A DNA stretch of 64,000 bases from Methanomicrobia archaeon (GTDB lineage Archaea; Methanobacteriota_B; Thermococci; Methanofastidiosales; NM3), in NCBI GenBank assembly GCA_030603445.1, contig JAUVXU010000006.1, positions 1-64,000 on the forward strand, in the 5' to 3' direction. Shown here piece after piece: positions 7,610-15,776 of the stretch. Each line of letters starts with the position of its first letter. Within the stretch, counting starts at the first letter, position 1. The translations under genes and the position numbers were made by a program. Under the pieces are notes generated by a model, which was given only the letters and a program-made list of their open reading frames with translations, was not told where the DNA came from and did no database searches.

Positions 7610-8746
7610 ATGAAGAAGATATTATTTCTGCTCATTGTGCTAATTCTTCTATGCCCCACTAATATCGGGGCTAGTGCAGATGAGTTTGCATTAGATATGT
7701 CTGTCACGGGAATGACCCCTGTAAAGGTTTATGTTGGTGACACCGTCACACTCACGATAACTGTAGATAATGTTTCTGAAGACGATGGCGAGAAGTTATG
7801 GAGCCCAGTAATTTTCATTGATGCTGATTTAATGACATCAGATGTCAAAGACAACATTACCCTTCATGAAGAAGAAGTTTCTATTGAATACGATGGTATT
7901 AGTCATCAAGGCAAGGAATTGTGGCCAGGCGAGTCTGCTTCAGGCACACTTTCATTTACCGTTGCCCCTAATGCACCGGGGGGATTGTATAGGATTCCTA
8001 TCGTTCTTGTGGGAAAGCGCGGGCCTTGCCCCCAGGGGTGTCATCCATGGCGAGAGGATCCACTGTATTTCTCCATAAATGTGATACACGGAATACCTGC
8101 AATAAGTATAACAGTCTCAGATGAAAACGTTGCGATCTTAGGGGACGTACTAATCATTGATTTTTCTCTTAAGAATCTAGGTTCTGCAGAGGCTTTAAAC
8201 ATGATCCCAACGCTTATTGGAAATTATCCAAATCTAGTGGGACAAATAAATATGCAAGACGGTAAAAATACCCTTCAGCCAGATGGAACTCTTAATGGTA
8301 GTATCGTTATACTTACATCTTCCTTAGAAGTGGGAGACTATTCTATTGATATAAAAATGTCTTATGAAAGTGCAGATGGAAAAACTTATGATAAGACAAA
8401 AAGCACCACATTTTCAGTTCTCTTGTCAGGGGAGCTTACTTACGAGGAACTGGGCGATGAGGCGTTTACAGCAGCTGAGAGTTATCTTCTATCAGAAGAG
8501 CATGAAAATGCGATAATTCAGTTCTCACAAGCAAAGGTATTCTATGGGCTGGCAGAACTGGATGACAAGGTAAGTGAATGCCAGGATGAATTAGATGCTA
8601 CGTTTCAGTCATACTTGGAATATATGATCCCCCCGCCCCCTGAACCAAAGGAAAAGAACTACTTACTTATAGTTGGCCTGATTGCCGGAGCATTGTCTGC
8701 TCTCTTTGGTATTATGGCAGGAATGGCACGAAAGAACAAGATGTAA
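7610..8746 (+). CDS. Secreted membrane-anchored surface protein, COG1361-like
   Basis: The 378-aa product has a signal peptide (KKILFLLIVLILLCPTNIGASA), about two beta-sandwich domains of the CARDB/NEW3-like type seen in archaeal S-layer-associated proteins (VYVGDTVTLTITVDNVS; ISITVSDENVAILGDVLIIDFSLKNLG), a TPR-like helical segment (EELGDEAFTAAESYLLSEEHENAIIQF), and a single C-terminal transmembrane helix followed by RKNKM. This topology suggests an exoplasmic domain tethered to the membrane. Ligand and function are unknown. Start at ATG 7610 is supported by the signal peptide and the promoter. It is convergent with a membrane-bound regulator 2 nt away. Confidence 0.75.
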   Translation: MKKILFLLIVLILLCPTNIGASADEFALDMSVTGMTPVKVYVGDTVTLTITVDNVSEDDGEKLWSPVIFIDADLMTSDVKDNITLHEEEVSIEYDGISHQGKELWPGESASGTLSFTVAPNAPGGLYRIPIVLVGKRGPCPQGCHPWREDPLYFSINVIHGIPAISITVSDENVAILGDVLIIDFSLKNLGSAEALNMIPTLIGNYPNLVGQINMQDGKNTLQPDGTLNGSIVILTSSLEVGDYSIDIKMSYESADGKTYDKTKSTTFSVLLSGELTYEELGDEAFTAAESYLLSEEHENAIIQFSQAKVFYGLAELDDKVSECQDELDATFQSYLEYMIPPPPEPKEKNYLLIVGLIAGALSALFGIMAGMARKNKM

Positions 8747-8748
8747 AT

Positions 8749-9408
8749 TTAGTTTTCTTCTTCATTTATCTTTTTCTGAGCCCTTCTTTTTACAAGAGAG
8801 GTATACCCTGCCACTATAACTACGGAGATAACTGCTCCAAGTGCGATTATCCCTACTATCTCCATTAAGGATGGAATGCTTTGTACCGTTGTCCCTATCT
8901 CTTGAGCTTTTGTGGCATCTAACACCCCTTCCTGCCCAGCTGGTGCAAGAGTATTTTCGAGGGTGTTGTAATAATTGAAATCTTTGGAGAATATTTTAAT
9001 AAATATTCCTGTAATTCCTGCTCCTAACAATGCTGTTAAGCCAATTATTTTATTGGGGATGCGTGTTCCGAAATAATCGGCGGGCTTGTTAAGTACATCT
9101 TTCTTGTTTGAGGGCAGAATTAGTATTGCTTTTTTAGAGATCCCATAGTATTTTATTTCCCTAAATTTTTTAGAAAGCTCAGTGTTGATTACTTCAATTA
9201 GCCCTGTCTCTTTTAGTCTTTCTATATGAAAAAGTATAGTTGGCAACCCTAGATTTAGTTCTTTTGCGAGATCAGATGATGATTTCTTGTTTTCAAAAAT
9301 GGCGTCAAGAACTTTTCTTCCTTTATCATTGGCAAGTTCCATAGCAAGAATCTTTGCTTTATCATCTTTTATAGATACAATGTGGAAAATTTCATCAAAT
9401 TCTTCCAT
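8749..9408 (-). CDS. Membrane-anchored ArsR-like winged-helix regulator
   Basis: Residues ~20-95 form a winged helix of the ArsR/MarR kind (KGRKVLDAIFENKKSSSDLAKELNLGLPTILFHIERLKETGLIE). Residues ~118-136 (KIIGLTALLGAGITGIFIKI) and ~185-205 (IVGIIALGAVISVVIVAGYTSLV) are transmembrane helices, with an external loop of about 45 residues between them, ending in a basic tail. This layout implies a one-component transcription factor that senses something at or outside the membrane. The convergent surface-protein gene ends 2 nt away, so a link in function is possible but unproven. Confidence 0.75.
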   Translation of the reverse strand: MEEFDEIFHIVSIKDDKAKILAMELANDKGRKVLDAIFENKKSSSDLAKELNLGLPTILFHIERLKETGLIEVINTELSKKFREIKYYGISKKAILILPSNKKDVLNKPADYFGTRIPNKIIGLTALLGAGITGIFIKIFSKDFNYYNTLENTLAPAGQEGVLDATKAQEIGTTVQSIPSLMEIVGIIALGAVISVVIVAGYTSLVKRRAQKKINEEEN

Positions 9409-9469
9409 AAGGTATATGTCTAAAACATAATATATAAACTATTTTGTTATGTTCAAAGAGGATTGAACT

Positions 9470-10507
9470 TTAACAGACACGCGGGACCGGGTCCCCATCA
9501 GGCATATCAAGTAGTCTTTTAGCGCCAATTTTTGTGGATAAGAACACCTTTTCCTCTTCTGTGACGTGCCCTATTATAGCGGCATCTTTTCCGTAGGGGG
9601 ATTCTTTTATGGCATTTAGAACACTATCTGCCTTATCTTTCATAACGCCTATGAGCACTTTACCCTCATTTGCAACATCAGTATAATTTATCCCAAGTAT
9701 ATCTGCTGCAGCTCGAATTGAGGGGCGTATTGGAATATCTGACTCATTTATTAACATGCCAGTGTTGGATTTTTGCGCCATTTCGTTAAGAGCACCAGCA
9801 ATACCGCTTCTTGTAGGATCTTTTAGTGCTGTCACACCTCCAACTTCTAAGGCCCTTCTGACAATATCCCACACAGGGCATACGTCTGAAGATAATTTTC
9901 CTGATATCGATAATCCGTCTCGCTCCGAAAGCAGAGATATTCCATGATCCCCTACGGTTCCAGACACTATTATGGAATCACCCGGCTGCACACCACAATC
10001 GGTAATAAAGTTAGTGGGGTATTTTCGTGTTTCGCGCACACCATCAATATTGGAAATTAGACCTTCCCACGTCTTTCCTACACCTGTCGTGGTTATGTAA
10101 ATCCCTATCGGATCTTCAACAACTTTCGTGTCCCCTGCCACGATCTGGGCGCCCACTTCATCGCACGAGTGTTTCATGGAGTACATTATTTTTGACAGGT
10201 CGTCCCTTTCGAATCCTGCCTGTATGATAAATGAAGCAGTTAGGAGGAGGGGGCATGCACCCATTACACTTACATCATTAAGGGTTCCGCATGCTGCTAG
10301 TGTGCCTATATTTCCTCCTCTGAAAAAGATAGGTTTTACAGTATGCCCATCCGTTGTTATGACATACTTATCAAAAGATGCACCATCATCTAATTGTTCT
10401 AGGCCGATATCCCCTACTGTCGATGGACCGAAGATAGATAAGACCATGTCATTTAAGAAATGCTGCATCCTCTTTCCACCGGCACCATCTTTAACGCTTA
10501 TTTTCAT
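9470..10507 (-). CDS. hypE: Hydrogenase maturation protein HypE
   Basis: HypE dehydrates the S-carbamoyl group on its C-terminal cysteine to the thiocyanate that supplies CN ligands to the [NiFe] hydrogenase Fe centre. The 345-aa sequence shows DGAGGKRMQHFLNDM at the N-terminus, the AIR-synthase-like fold motifs (TDGHTVKPIFFRGGNIG, VAGDTKVVE), and the essential C-terminal PRVC. It is divergent from hypA with a 68-nt gap that must hold both promoters. Confidence 0.95.
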   Translation of the reverse strand: MKISVKDGAGGKRMQHFLNDMVLSIFGPSTVGDIGLEQLDDGASFDKYVITTDGHTVKPIFFRGGNIGTLAACGTLNDVSVMGACPLLLTASFIIQAGFERDDLSKIMYSMKHSCDEVGAQIVAGDTKVVEDPIGIYITTTGVGKTWEGLISNIDGVRETRKYPTNFITDCGVQPGDSIIVSGTVGDHGISLLSERDGLSISGKLSSDVCPVWDIVRRALEVGGVTALKDPTRSGIAGALNEMAQKSNTGMLINESDIPIRPSIRAAADILGINYTDVANEGKVLIGVMKDKADSVLNAIKESPYGKDAAIIGHVTEEEKVFLSTKIGAKRLLDMPDGDPVPRVC

Positions 10508-10575
10508 CGATGATTCTTATTTAGGCATCTTTTTAAAGGTTGGTATATTATTTTATGTTCTGGGAGGATTATCTG

Positions 10576-10950
10576 ATGCACGAAGTTTCTGTTGCACAAA
10601 CAATTATTGATGCAGTCATGAATGAAGCTAAGGAACAAAAAGCAGTTAAGATCCTTGGTGTAACATTAGCACTCGGTGAGCTAACGATGATAAACACTGA
10701 GCAGATAGTATTTTGGATTCAATCTTTTTTGGAAGGAACCATAGGAGAAGGCGCTTTTGTTAACATCGAGACGATACATGGAAAAGTACAGTGCAACAAG
10801 TGCAACGTTGTAACAGACGTTTTTATAGAAGATGATGGCATATCCCATTATATTATTCCAGATTTCACCTGCGGGCATTGTAAGTCAAAAAATACTTTTA
10901 TATGCCAGGGAAGAGAAATGATCATAAAAGGCATAAGAATTGAGAGATGA
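10576..10950 (+). CDS. hypA: Hydrogenase nickel incorporation protein HypA
   Basis: A Ni-binding and structural-Zn protein of 124 aa. The N-terminus MHEVSVAQTIIDAV includes the conserved His2 Ni ligand region, and two CxxC pairs (CNKC and CGHC) form the zinc domain. The ORF could begin at 10540, but MHEVS is the conserved start and GGGAGGATT precedes ATG 10576. The stop lies 4 nt before hypB, so the two form an operon that delivers Ni to the hydrogenase large subunit. Confidence 0.95.
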   Translation: MHEVSVAQTIIDAVMNEAKEQKAVKILGVTLALGELTMINTEQIVFWIQSFLEGTIGEGAFVNIETIHGKVQCNKCNVVTDVFIEDDGISHYIIPDFTCGHCKSKNTFICQGREMIIKGIRIER

Positions 10951-10954
10951 TTTT

Positions 10955-11617
10955 ATGCATAAAGTGTCGGATGTAAAAATAGGACAAGACATAATGAAGA
11001 TCAATAAAAAGATAGCAGCCGATAATAATGCATTTTTCAATGCGAATCGCATCACAGTATTCAATGTTATGGGGGCAATCGGTTCAGGGAAGACTTGTCT
11101 AATTGAGAATGCTATTGATAGACTAAAGGATAGTTTCTCTATTGCAGTTGTTGCAGGCGATGTTGTCGCTAAGTTCGATAGTGACCGTTTTGCAGCCCAC
11201 GGAGTTAAAGTAATACCCGTCTCGACAGGAAAGGAGTGCCACTTGGATGCACATTTCATTGAGCATGCCATTGAAGGAGAGGACATGCATAATATCGATA
11301 TTCTTTTCATCGAGAACGTGGGCAACTTGATCTGCCCATCTGATTTTGATCTTGGTGAACATGTTAAAGTTGTAGTGGTCTCCGTCTCCGAGGGCGATGA
11401 TATAGTGCTAAAACATCCTGTTATTTTCAAAAATACAGATATTACTATAGTCAACAAGATAGATATAGCTGAGTTTGTTGGAGCATCAGCTAAAAAGATG
11501 AGCGATGATGCATATACTTGTGGATGCAAATACGTCCTTCTGACAAGTTGTAAGAGAGGGGATGGGCTTAAAGATTGGAATGCATTTATCAAAGAACAGG
11601 TCGCCGGTAATAGATAG
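10955..11617 (+). CDS. hypB: Hydrogenase maturation GTPase HypB
   Basis: A SIMIBI-class GTPase that powers Ni insertion with HypA. The P-loop is VMGAIGSGKTCLIEN, the metal-site Cys-His is in STGKECHLDAH, the Walker B region is ILFIENVGNLICP and the base-recognition motif is IVNKIDIAE. There is no His-rich N-terminal Ni store. The TTG at 10940 is an alternative start, but ATG 10955 with GAGAGATGAT upstream fits better and avoids overlap with hypA. Confidence 0.94.
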   Translation: MHKVSDVKIGQDIMKINKKIAADNNAFFNANRITVFNVMGAIGSGKTCLIENAIDRLKDSFSIAVVAGDVVAKFDSDRFAAHGVKVIPVSTGKECHLDAHFIEHAIEGEDMHNIDILFIENVGNLICPSDFDLGEHVKVVVVSVSEGDDIVLKHPVIFKNTDITIVNKIDIAEFVGASAKKMSDDAYTCGCKYVLLTSCKRGDGLKDWNAFIKEQVAGNR

Positions 11618-11625
11618 GTATTAGA

Positions 11626-11916
11626 CTACCTGTCTTGCCCAGTATCTACTTCTTCTATTATTTTTTTGCCAGCTGCCACTTTATCAATAGAGTGGATGGT
11701 TCCTCCAAGGTACTCTATGGTTTTCTCTATTTCAGAGTAATTTAGATTTTCTCCAATAATTGAAACCTTCACGTTCTCTGTTTTTTGATCAACTTCCATA
11801 AGAGATACATTTACTCCGATGACGCTGTCCAACATAGAGATATTTTCAGCAAACTCAGGCAAGATAGGTTTATGTGGTTTTAATACATCAAGCACTAATA
11901 ATTTTAGATTTGGCAA
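11626..11916 (-). CDS. DUF211 family protein
   Basis: A 96-aa archaeal DUF211 protein with the characteristic LLVLDVLKPHKPILPEFAENI opening and a ferredoxin-like beta-alpha-beta layout. Family function is unknown; crystal structures of relatives show oligomers. The start codon is TTG at 11916, supported by GGAGGAT seven nt upstream. It is convergent with hypB with an 8-nt gap. Confidence 0.85.
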   Translation of the reverse strand: MPNLKLLVLDVLKPHKPILPEFAENISMLDSVIGVNVSLMEVDQKTENVKVSIIGENLNYSEIEKTIEYLGGTIHSIDKVAAGKKIIEEVDTGQDR

Positions 11917-12047
11917 TAGCTTTATCCTCCAAATTAATTAATAATTATTATTATTTAACTGCGTTGTTTATATAAATATTTCGTATTATTTTATATACAT
12001 TTTTATGTTTAAATTCACTTTTTCATATTTAAGGTTTGCGATATCTA

Positions 12048-12053
12048 TTTAAA
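12048..12053 (+). promoter_or_regulatory. TATA-like element for gar1-tfb
   Basis: TATTTAAAC sits 29-34 bp before ATG 12082, predicting a nearly leaderless gar1-tfb transcript. Confidence 0.45.
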
Positions 12054-12081
12054 CAAAGATAATGATATTTAAAATGATTTA

Positions 12082-12306
12082 ATGGTTTCAAGATTAGGTG
12101 AAGTTGTCAATGTTTCTGGAAAGACCATCATTGTGCAAGGAAAGAGGGTTGGCCCACAAATTGTGGGAAAGATAGTAATTGACAAGAATATGAAGAATAT
12201 AGGACGCGTGGTAGATGTGTTCGGACCTGTTGAAGCACCATACGCAAAGATTGTATTATTCTCAAACTCACCCGATTTTTGTGATGATGTTTTGTATTTG
12301 AGGTGA
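12082..12306 (+). CDS. gar1: H/ACA RNP protein Gar1
   Basis: A 74-aa Gar1 core domain: [49 protein letters not shown]. Gar1 binds Cbf5 and aids substrate turnover in H/ACA-guided pseudouridylation. The archaeal length is normal, without the eukaryotic glycine-rich tails. It overlaps the TFB start codon by 4 nt; gar1-tfb adjacency is common in euryarchaea. Confidence 0.93.
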   Translation: MVSRLGEVVNVSGKTIIVQGKRVGPQIVGKIVIDKNMKNIGRVVDVFGPVEAPYAKIVLFSNSPDFCDDVLYLR

Positions 12307-13238
12307 TCTTTTTGGCAGACGAGGGGACCAAAACAAAACAAATGTGCCCCGAATGTGGCAGTAACAGGCTTGTAAGGGATTTTGATAGAGGAGAACTTAT
12401 ATGCGCCACATGCGGGCTTGTTTTGAAAGATAAGTTCTATGATATGGGTCCCGAATGGAGGGCATTTGACAGCGAACAGCGCGATAAGCGCGGGCGTGTC
12501 GGTGCCCCCATGACTTTTACAATACATGATAAAGGCCTTTCTACCATGATAGATTGGCGCAATAAAGATGTACATGGCAGGGATATCTCTCCAACAAGTC
12601 GTGCTCAGATATACAGATTGAGAAAGTGGCAACGGAGGATTAGGGTTTCGGATGCAGCAGAACGTAACCTTGCATTTGCAATGGCAGAGCTTGATAGGAT
12701 CTCTTCTCATCTCTCGCTTCCACGCAGCATACGGGAGGCAGCTGCAATTATTTATAGAAAGGCTGTGGAACAAAACCTTATTCGTGGTCGTTCAATAGAA
12801 TCTGTGGCAGCATCGTGTATTTATGCCGCCTGCAGGCAACGCGGGGTGCCGCGGACTTTAGAAGAGATAGCAGAATATGCACGCGTTGATAAGAAAGAGA
12901 TAGGTAGAAGCTATCGATTTATCGTAAAAGAGCTAAACATACGTATCAATCCAACGAATCCTACTGATTATATTCCCCGCTTTTCTTCTGAGCTTGGCTT
13001 GTCAAGCCATGTTCAGCAACGTGCAATTGAGATAATTAATCAAGCCATAGATATGGGCCTAACATCAGGCAGGGGCCCTATGGGCATTGCCGCGGCTGCT
13101 TTGTATATTGCTTCAATAGAAGGAGGAGAACGGCGAACCCAGCGCGATGTTTCAGAAGTTGCAAAGGTCACTGAGGTCACGGTTAGAAACAGGTATAAGG
13201 AGCTGCAAGAGCGACTGAATATAAACATAGATGTATAA
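12303..13238 (+). CDS. tfb: Transcription initiation factor TFB
   Basis: Archaeal TFIIB homologue that recruits RNA polymerase to TBP-bound promoters. Domains in order: zinc ribbon ([24 protein letters not shown], ~residues 15-40), B-reader/linker ([20 protein letters not shown]), and two cyclin folds (about 120-205 and 215-305). The C-terminal HTH includes [23 protein letters not shown]. The GTG start at 12303 overlaps the gar1 stop; TTG 12312 is an alternative. Length of 311 aa is typical. Confidence 0.95.
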   Translation: MIFLADEGTKTKQMCPECGSNRLVRDFDRGELICATCGLVLKDKFYDMGPEWRAFDSEQRDKRGRVGAPMTFTIHDKGLSTMIDWRNKDVHGRDISPTSRAQIYRLRKWQRRIRVSDAAERNLAFAMAELDRISSHLSLPRSIREAAAIIYRKAVEQNLIRGRSIESVAASCIYAACRQRGVPRTLEEIAEYARVDKKEIGRSYRFIVKELNIRINPTNPTDYIPRFSSELGLSSHVQQRAIEIINQAIDMGLTSGRGPMGIAAAALYIASIEGGERRTQRDVSEVAKVTEVTVRNRYKELQERLNINIDV

Positions 13239-13255
13239 AAACAACGCGTGATTGC

Positions 13256-14377
13256 ATGGAAAATAAAAAATTAGAAATAATTGCGACTGTGTTGTTTGTA
13301 TTTCTTTTGTATTTCTCCGTAAAGACGATACTTCCTATTTTTGATGCAATATTGTTAGGCGTTGTTTTCGCTTATATGGTGCGCCCATTGTCATCCTATC
13401 TCAAAAAAAATATTCCTTACGAAGGTCCGGCAGTTTTCATTGCAATGATATTAGTTGTGGTGCCGTTGTTTTTTATCGGGCTTTTCATCATTACAGAGAT
13501 TATTAAGACATTTAAGGCTTCTGATGTTGTAAACATAGTTGAGTCCGCTTTTTCTAATATTGATGCGCTCATTGATTCTATAACTGATGATTTTTTTGTT
13601 TTTTTTGGTGTTGATTTTGATTCTTTAGGTAAAAATACCATAGATTCTGTTTCTGAAAAAGTGGCAGAGCTTAGTAACATTGCGTATATGTTCATATTTG
13701 ATATCACGAAGAAACTTCCTCTTATGCTATTTAAAGTGATGCTTGCAGCCGTGCTTGCATTTTATTTTCTTAAGGATGGGGGGAAGGTGAACGATAAGAT
13801 TTTACAACTTGTCCCAGATATACACAAAGAACAGTTTTCCCAGTTCTTGAAAAGCAGCGACATAGTTTTTCAGGCAGTTATCATTGGGTACCTTATGAAA
13901 GCCATATTCACCATGATACTAGCCACATTCGTATTCTATGTATTTGATGTGCCTAATCCTCTCCTGCTTGGAATTGCCACAGGGATCCTTGATTTTATTC
14001 CTGTGATAGGGCCGTGGATAGTGGAAATACTACTTCTTGCATGGTATATCCAACAGGGACAGTATTCCTACGCCATATCTTTGTTTTTAGCTTCATATTT
14101 TTTTATATCATTTATACCGGAAATGTATATTCGCCCACGAATATCTGGCGGAGCTGCAAATATTCATCCTGCTATAATACTTATTGGTATTATGGGGGGT
14201 TTGTTTGCATTTGGTGTTATAGGCATCATTCTTGGCCCGTTGTTTCTTGGGGTGGTAATTGTAGCCTTAAGAATATATTTTTATAAAGAACCATATAATA
14301 ATATACGGTTTGGATATAAGGATAGTTTTTTAAATCTCTTTAGAGGATGGTACTCTCGTGGAGATAAAAAAAGGTAA
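13256..14377 (+). CDS. AI-2E (PerM/DUF20) family membrane transporter
   Basis: A 373-aa polytopic protein of the AI-2E/PerM family with about eight membrane helices, starting with a helix pair at residues ~5-55 and a soluble loop at ~70-140. The family signature region is visible near the C-terminal third (GIATGILDFIPVIGPWIVE). Family members include Na+(or H+)-coupled exporters, but most substrates are unknown. The next gene starts inside its 3' end (20-nt overlap), so both are likely translated from one message. Confidence 0.82.
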   Translation: MENKKLEIIATVLFVFLLYFSVKTILPIFDAILLGVVFAYMVRPLSSYLKKNIPYEGPAVFIAMILVVVPLFFIGLFIITEIIKTFKASDVVNIVESAFSNIDALIDSITDDFFVFFGVDFDSLGKNTIDSVSEKVAELSNIAYMFIFDITKKLPLMLFKVMLAAVLAFYFLKDGGKVNDKILQLVPDIHKEQFSQFLKSSDIVFQAVIIGYLMKAIFTMILATFVFYVFDVPNPLLLGIATGILDFIPVIGPWIVEILLLAWYIQQGQYSYAISLFLASYFFISFIPEMYIRPRISGGAANIHPAIILIGIMGGLFAFGVIGIILGPLFLGVVIVALRIYFYKEPYNNIRFGYKDSFLNLFRGWYSRGDKKR

Positions 14378-15398
14378 AATACTAAGAACAATGGCAGCCT
14401 TCATGGTAGGGGCCATTATAATCATTCTTTTAATAAATAAAATCGGGTTCTATGAGGCATATGACGCTCTAAAGGCTGCTGACACTTTTTACGTTTTTGT
14501 GGCGATATCTACTTCACTTTTCTCAATATATCTGGCAGGTTTTAGATGGAAATACATCATAAATGGGGATGATACACAAGTATCTAACAGACCCCTATTT
14601 TATGCCCTTCTTTCGGGAAATTTTATAAATAACATCACTCCTGCAGGCAAGGGAGGAGGCGAACCTCTTCGTGCGTATATACTATCAAAATTATCTGGCG
14701 TTGATGGTGGAAAGATATTTGCGACAGTCATCTCTGATCGCATCTTTGATACCATGCCGTATATTTTGCTTGGATACTTTGGCATATTAAACATCACTCT
14801 TTTTCGGAGAGTGCCTGATATCGTTTTGGTGTCTTTGATATTAGCCATCTTGCTCTTGACAGCTATACTTGGAATTGTGTTATATCTCTTGTTTAATGTG
14901 CAACAGGGGAAACGATTCGTTGCATTGATTGTGCGTTTTCTTAAACGCTTTATTCCTGATAAGATCCACAAGTATGAGGATAAATTGGAAGATACACTAA
15001 CACTTTTTAATTCCACTATCCGTGAGATAGCGCATGACAGACGAAAAATAATTATCTCTTCAATAGTATCTATTGCTATATGGGGATTTTGGATATTACG
15101 CACTTACTTCGTGTTTCTTGCATTTGGTGTTTCCGTCTCTTTCACAACCTTGGCAGTTGTTGCTGTTATATCTTCATTTGTGAGTTTGGTGCCTTTTTCG
15201 CCAGGAGGATTTGGAACAACGGACGGGGCAATGATAATCCTATTTTCTGCATTTGGAATAGATCCATATATTGCGCTTGGTGCGACTCTCGTTGATAGAT
15301 TTATATCATACTGGTTGCCCATAGTAATGGGTGCTTTTACGTTTTGGCTGTCCCACAGAGAAATTAATCGTTATAAGAATAATTTAGTCAAGGTGTAA
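14358..15398 (+). CDS. UPF0104 / LPG-synthase-TM-like flippase-type membrane protein
   Basis: A 346-aa protein with about eight transmembrane helices of the lysylphosphatidylglycerol-synthase TM-domain family (UPF0104). Typical motifs are LLSGNFINNITPAGKGGGEPLRAYIL near residues 85-115 and SPGGFGTTDGAM near 280. Archaeal members lack the aminoacyl-transfer domain and are suspected lipid or glycolipid flippases. The start is a GTG inside the preceding gene. Confidence 0.82.
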   Translation: MEIKKGKILRTMAAFMVGAIIIILLINKIGFYEAYDALKAADTFYVFVAISTSLFSIYLAGFRWKYIINGDDTQVSNRPLFYALLSGNFINNITPAGKGGGEPLRAYILSKLSGVDGGKIFATVISDRIFDTMPYILLGYFGILNITLFRRVPDIVLVSLILAILLLTAILGIVLYLLFNVQQGKRFVALIVRFLKRFIPDKIHKYEDKLEDTLTLFNSTIREIAHDRRKIIISSIVSIAIWGFWILRTYFVFLAFGVSVSFTTLAVVAVISSFVSLVPFSPGGFGTTDGAMIILFSAFGIDPYIALGATLVDRFISYWLPIVMGAFTFWLSHREINRYKNNLVKV

Positions 15399-15414
15399 TC
15401 ATTTTTTACGAAAA

Positions 15415-15424
15415 CTTTATATTT
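15415..15424 (+). promoter_or_regulatory. TATA box of the A-ATPase operon
   Basis: CTTTATATTT lies about 45-53 bp before the ahaH ATG, predicting a start near 15443 and a short leader containing TTGGAGC as ribosome binding site. Confidence 0.5.
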
Positions 15425-15467
15425 TATCAATTCTAGTTGGGTTACAACATTTCTTGGAGCACCTTCT

Positions 15468-15776
15468 ATGATAGATTCTCTTTCTGAAATAAAAAATGCT
15501 GAGGAGAAAGCAGCAAGCATAATAGTAAATGCAAAAGATGAGCTTGAACGAATGGTAAATGAGGCAAACAAAAAACGGGAAGAAATTTATTCTTCTACAA
15601 AAAAACAGACAGTTAGTGAGATAAATAAAATAAAGAAAATTCATAGTAATCAGGGAAATGAAGAATCAAAAAAGATACTAATAGAAGGAGAAAAAGAATT
15701 GGAGTTCCTTACAAAGAACGCTAAGAATTATTTTTCAAAGGGAGTAGAGGCGGCGTTGTCGAGAGTGATAAAATGA
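15468..15776 (+). CDS. ahaH: A-ATP synthase subunit H
   Basis: A 102-aa almost entirely helical, charged protein (EIKNAEEKAASIIVNAKDELERMVNEA) matching the peripheral-stalk subunit H/G, which forms a right-handed coiled coil with subunit E and links to subunit I. It is the first gene of the operon and its stop overlaps the ahaI start (ATGA). Confidence 0.88.
   Translation: MIDSLSEIKNAEEKAASIIVNAKDELERMVNEANKKREEIYSSTKKQTVSEINKIKKIHSNQGNEESKKILIEGEKELEFLTKNAKNYFSKGVEAALSRVIK

Noticed and set aside
10885-11592. Long minus-strand ORF (235 aa) opposite hypB
   Set aside because: Shadow of hypB, with Ser/Thr/Ile-rich composition typical of antisense frames.
12069-12773. Minus-strand 234-aa ORF opposite gar1-tfb
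   Set aside because: Antisense to two certain genes and without recognisable domains.
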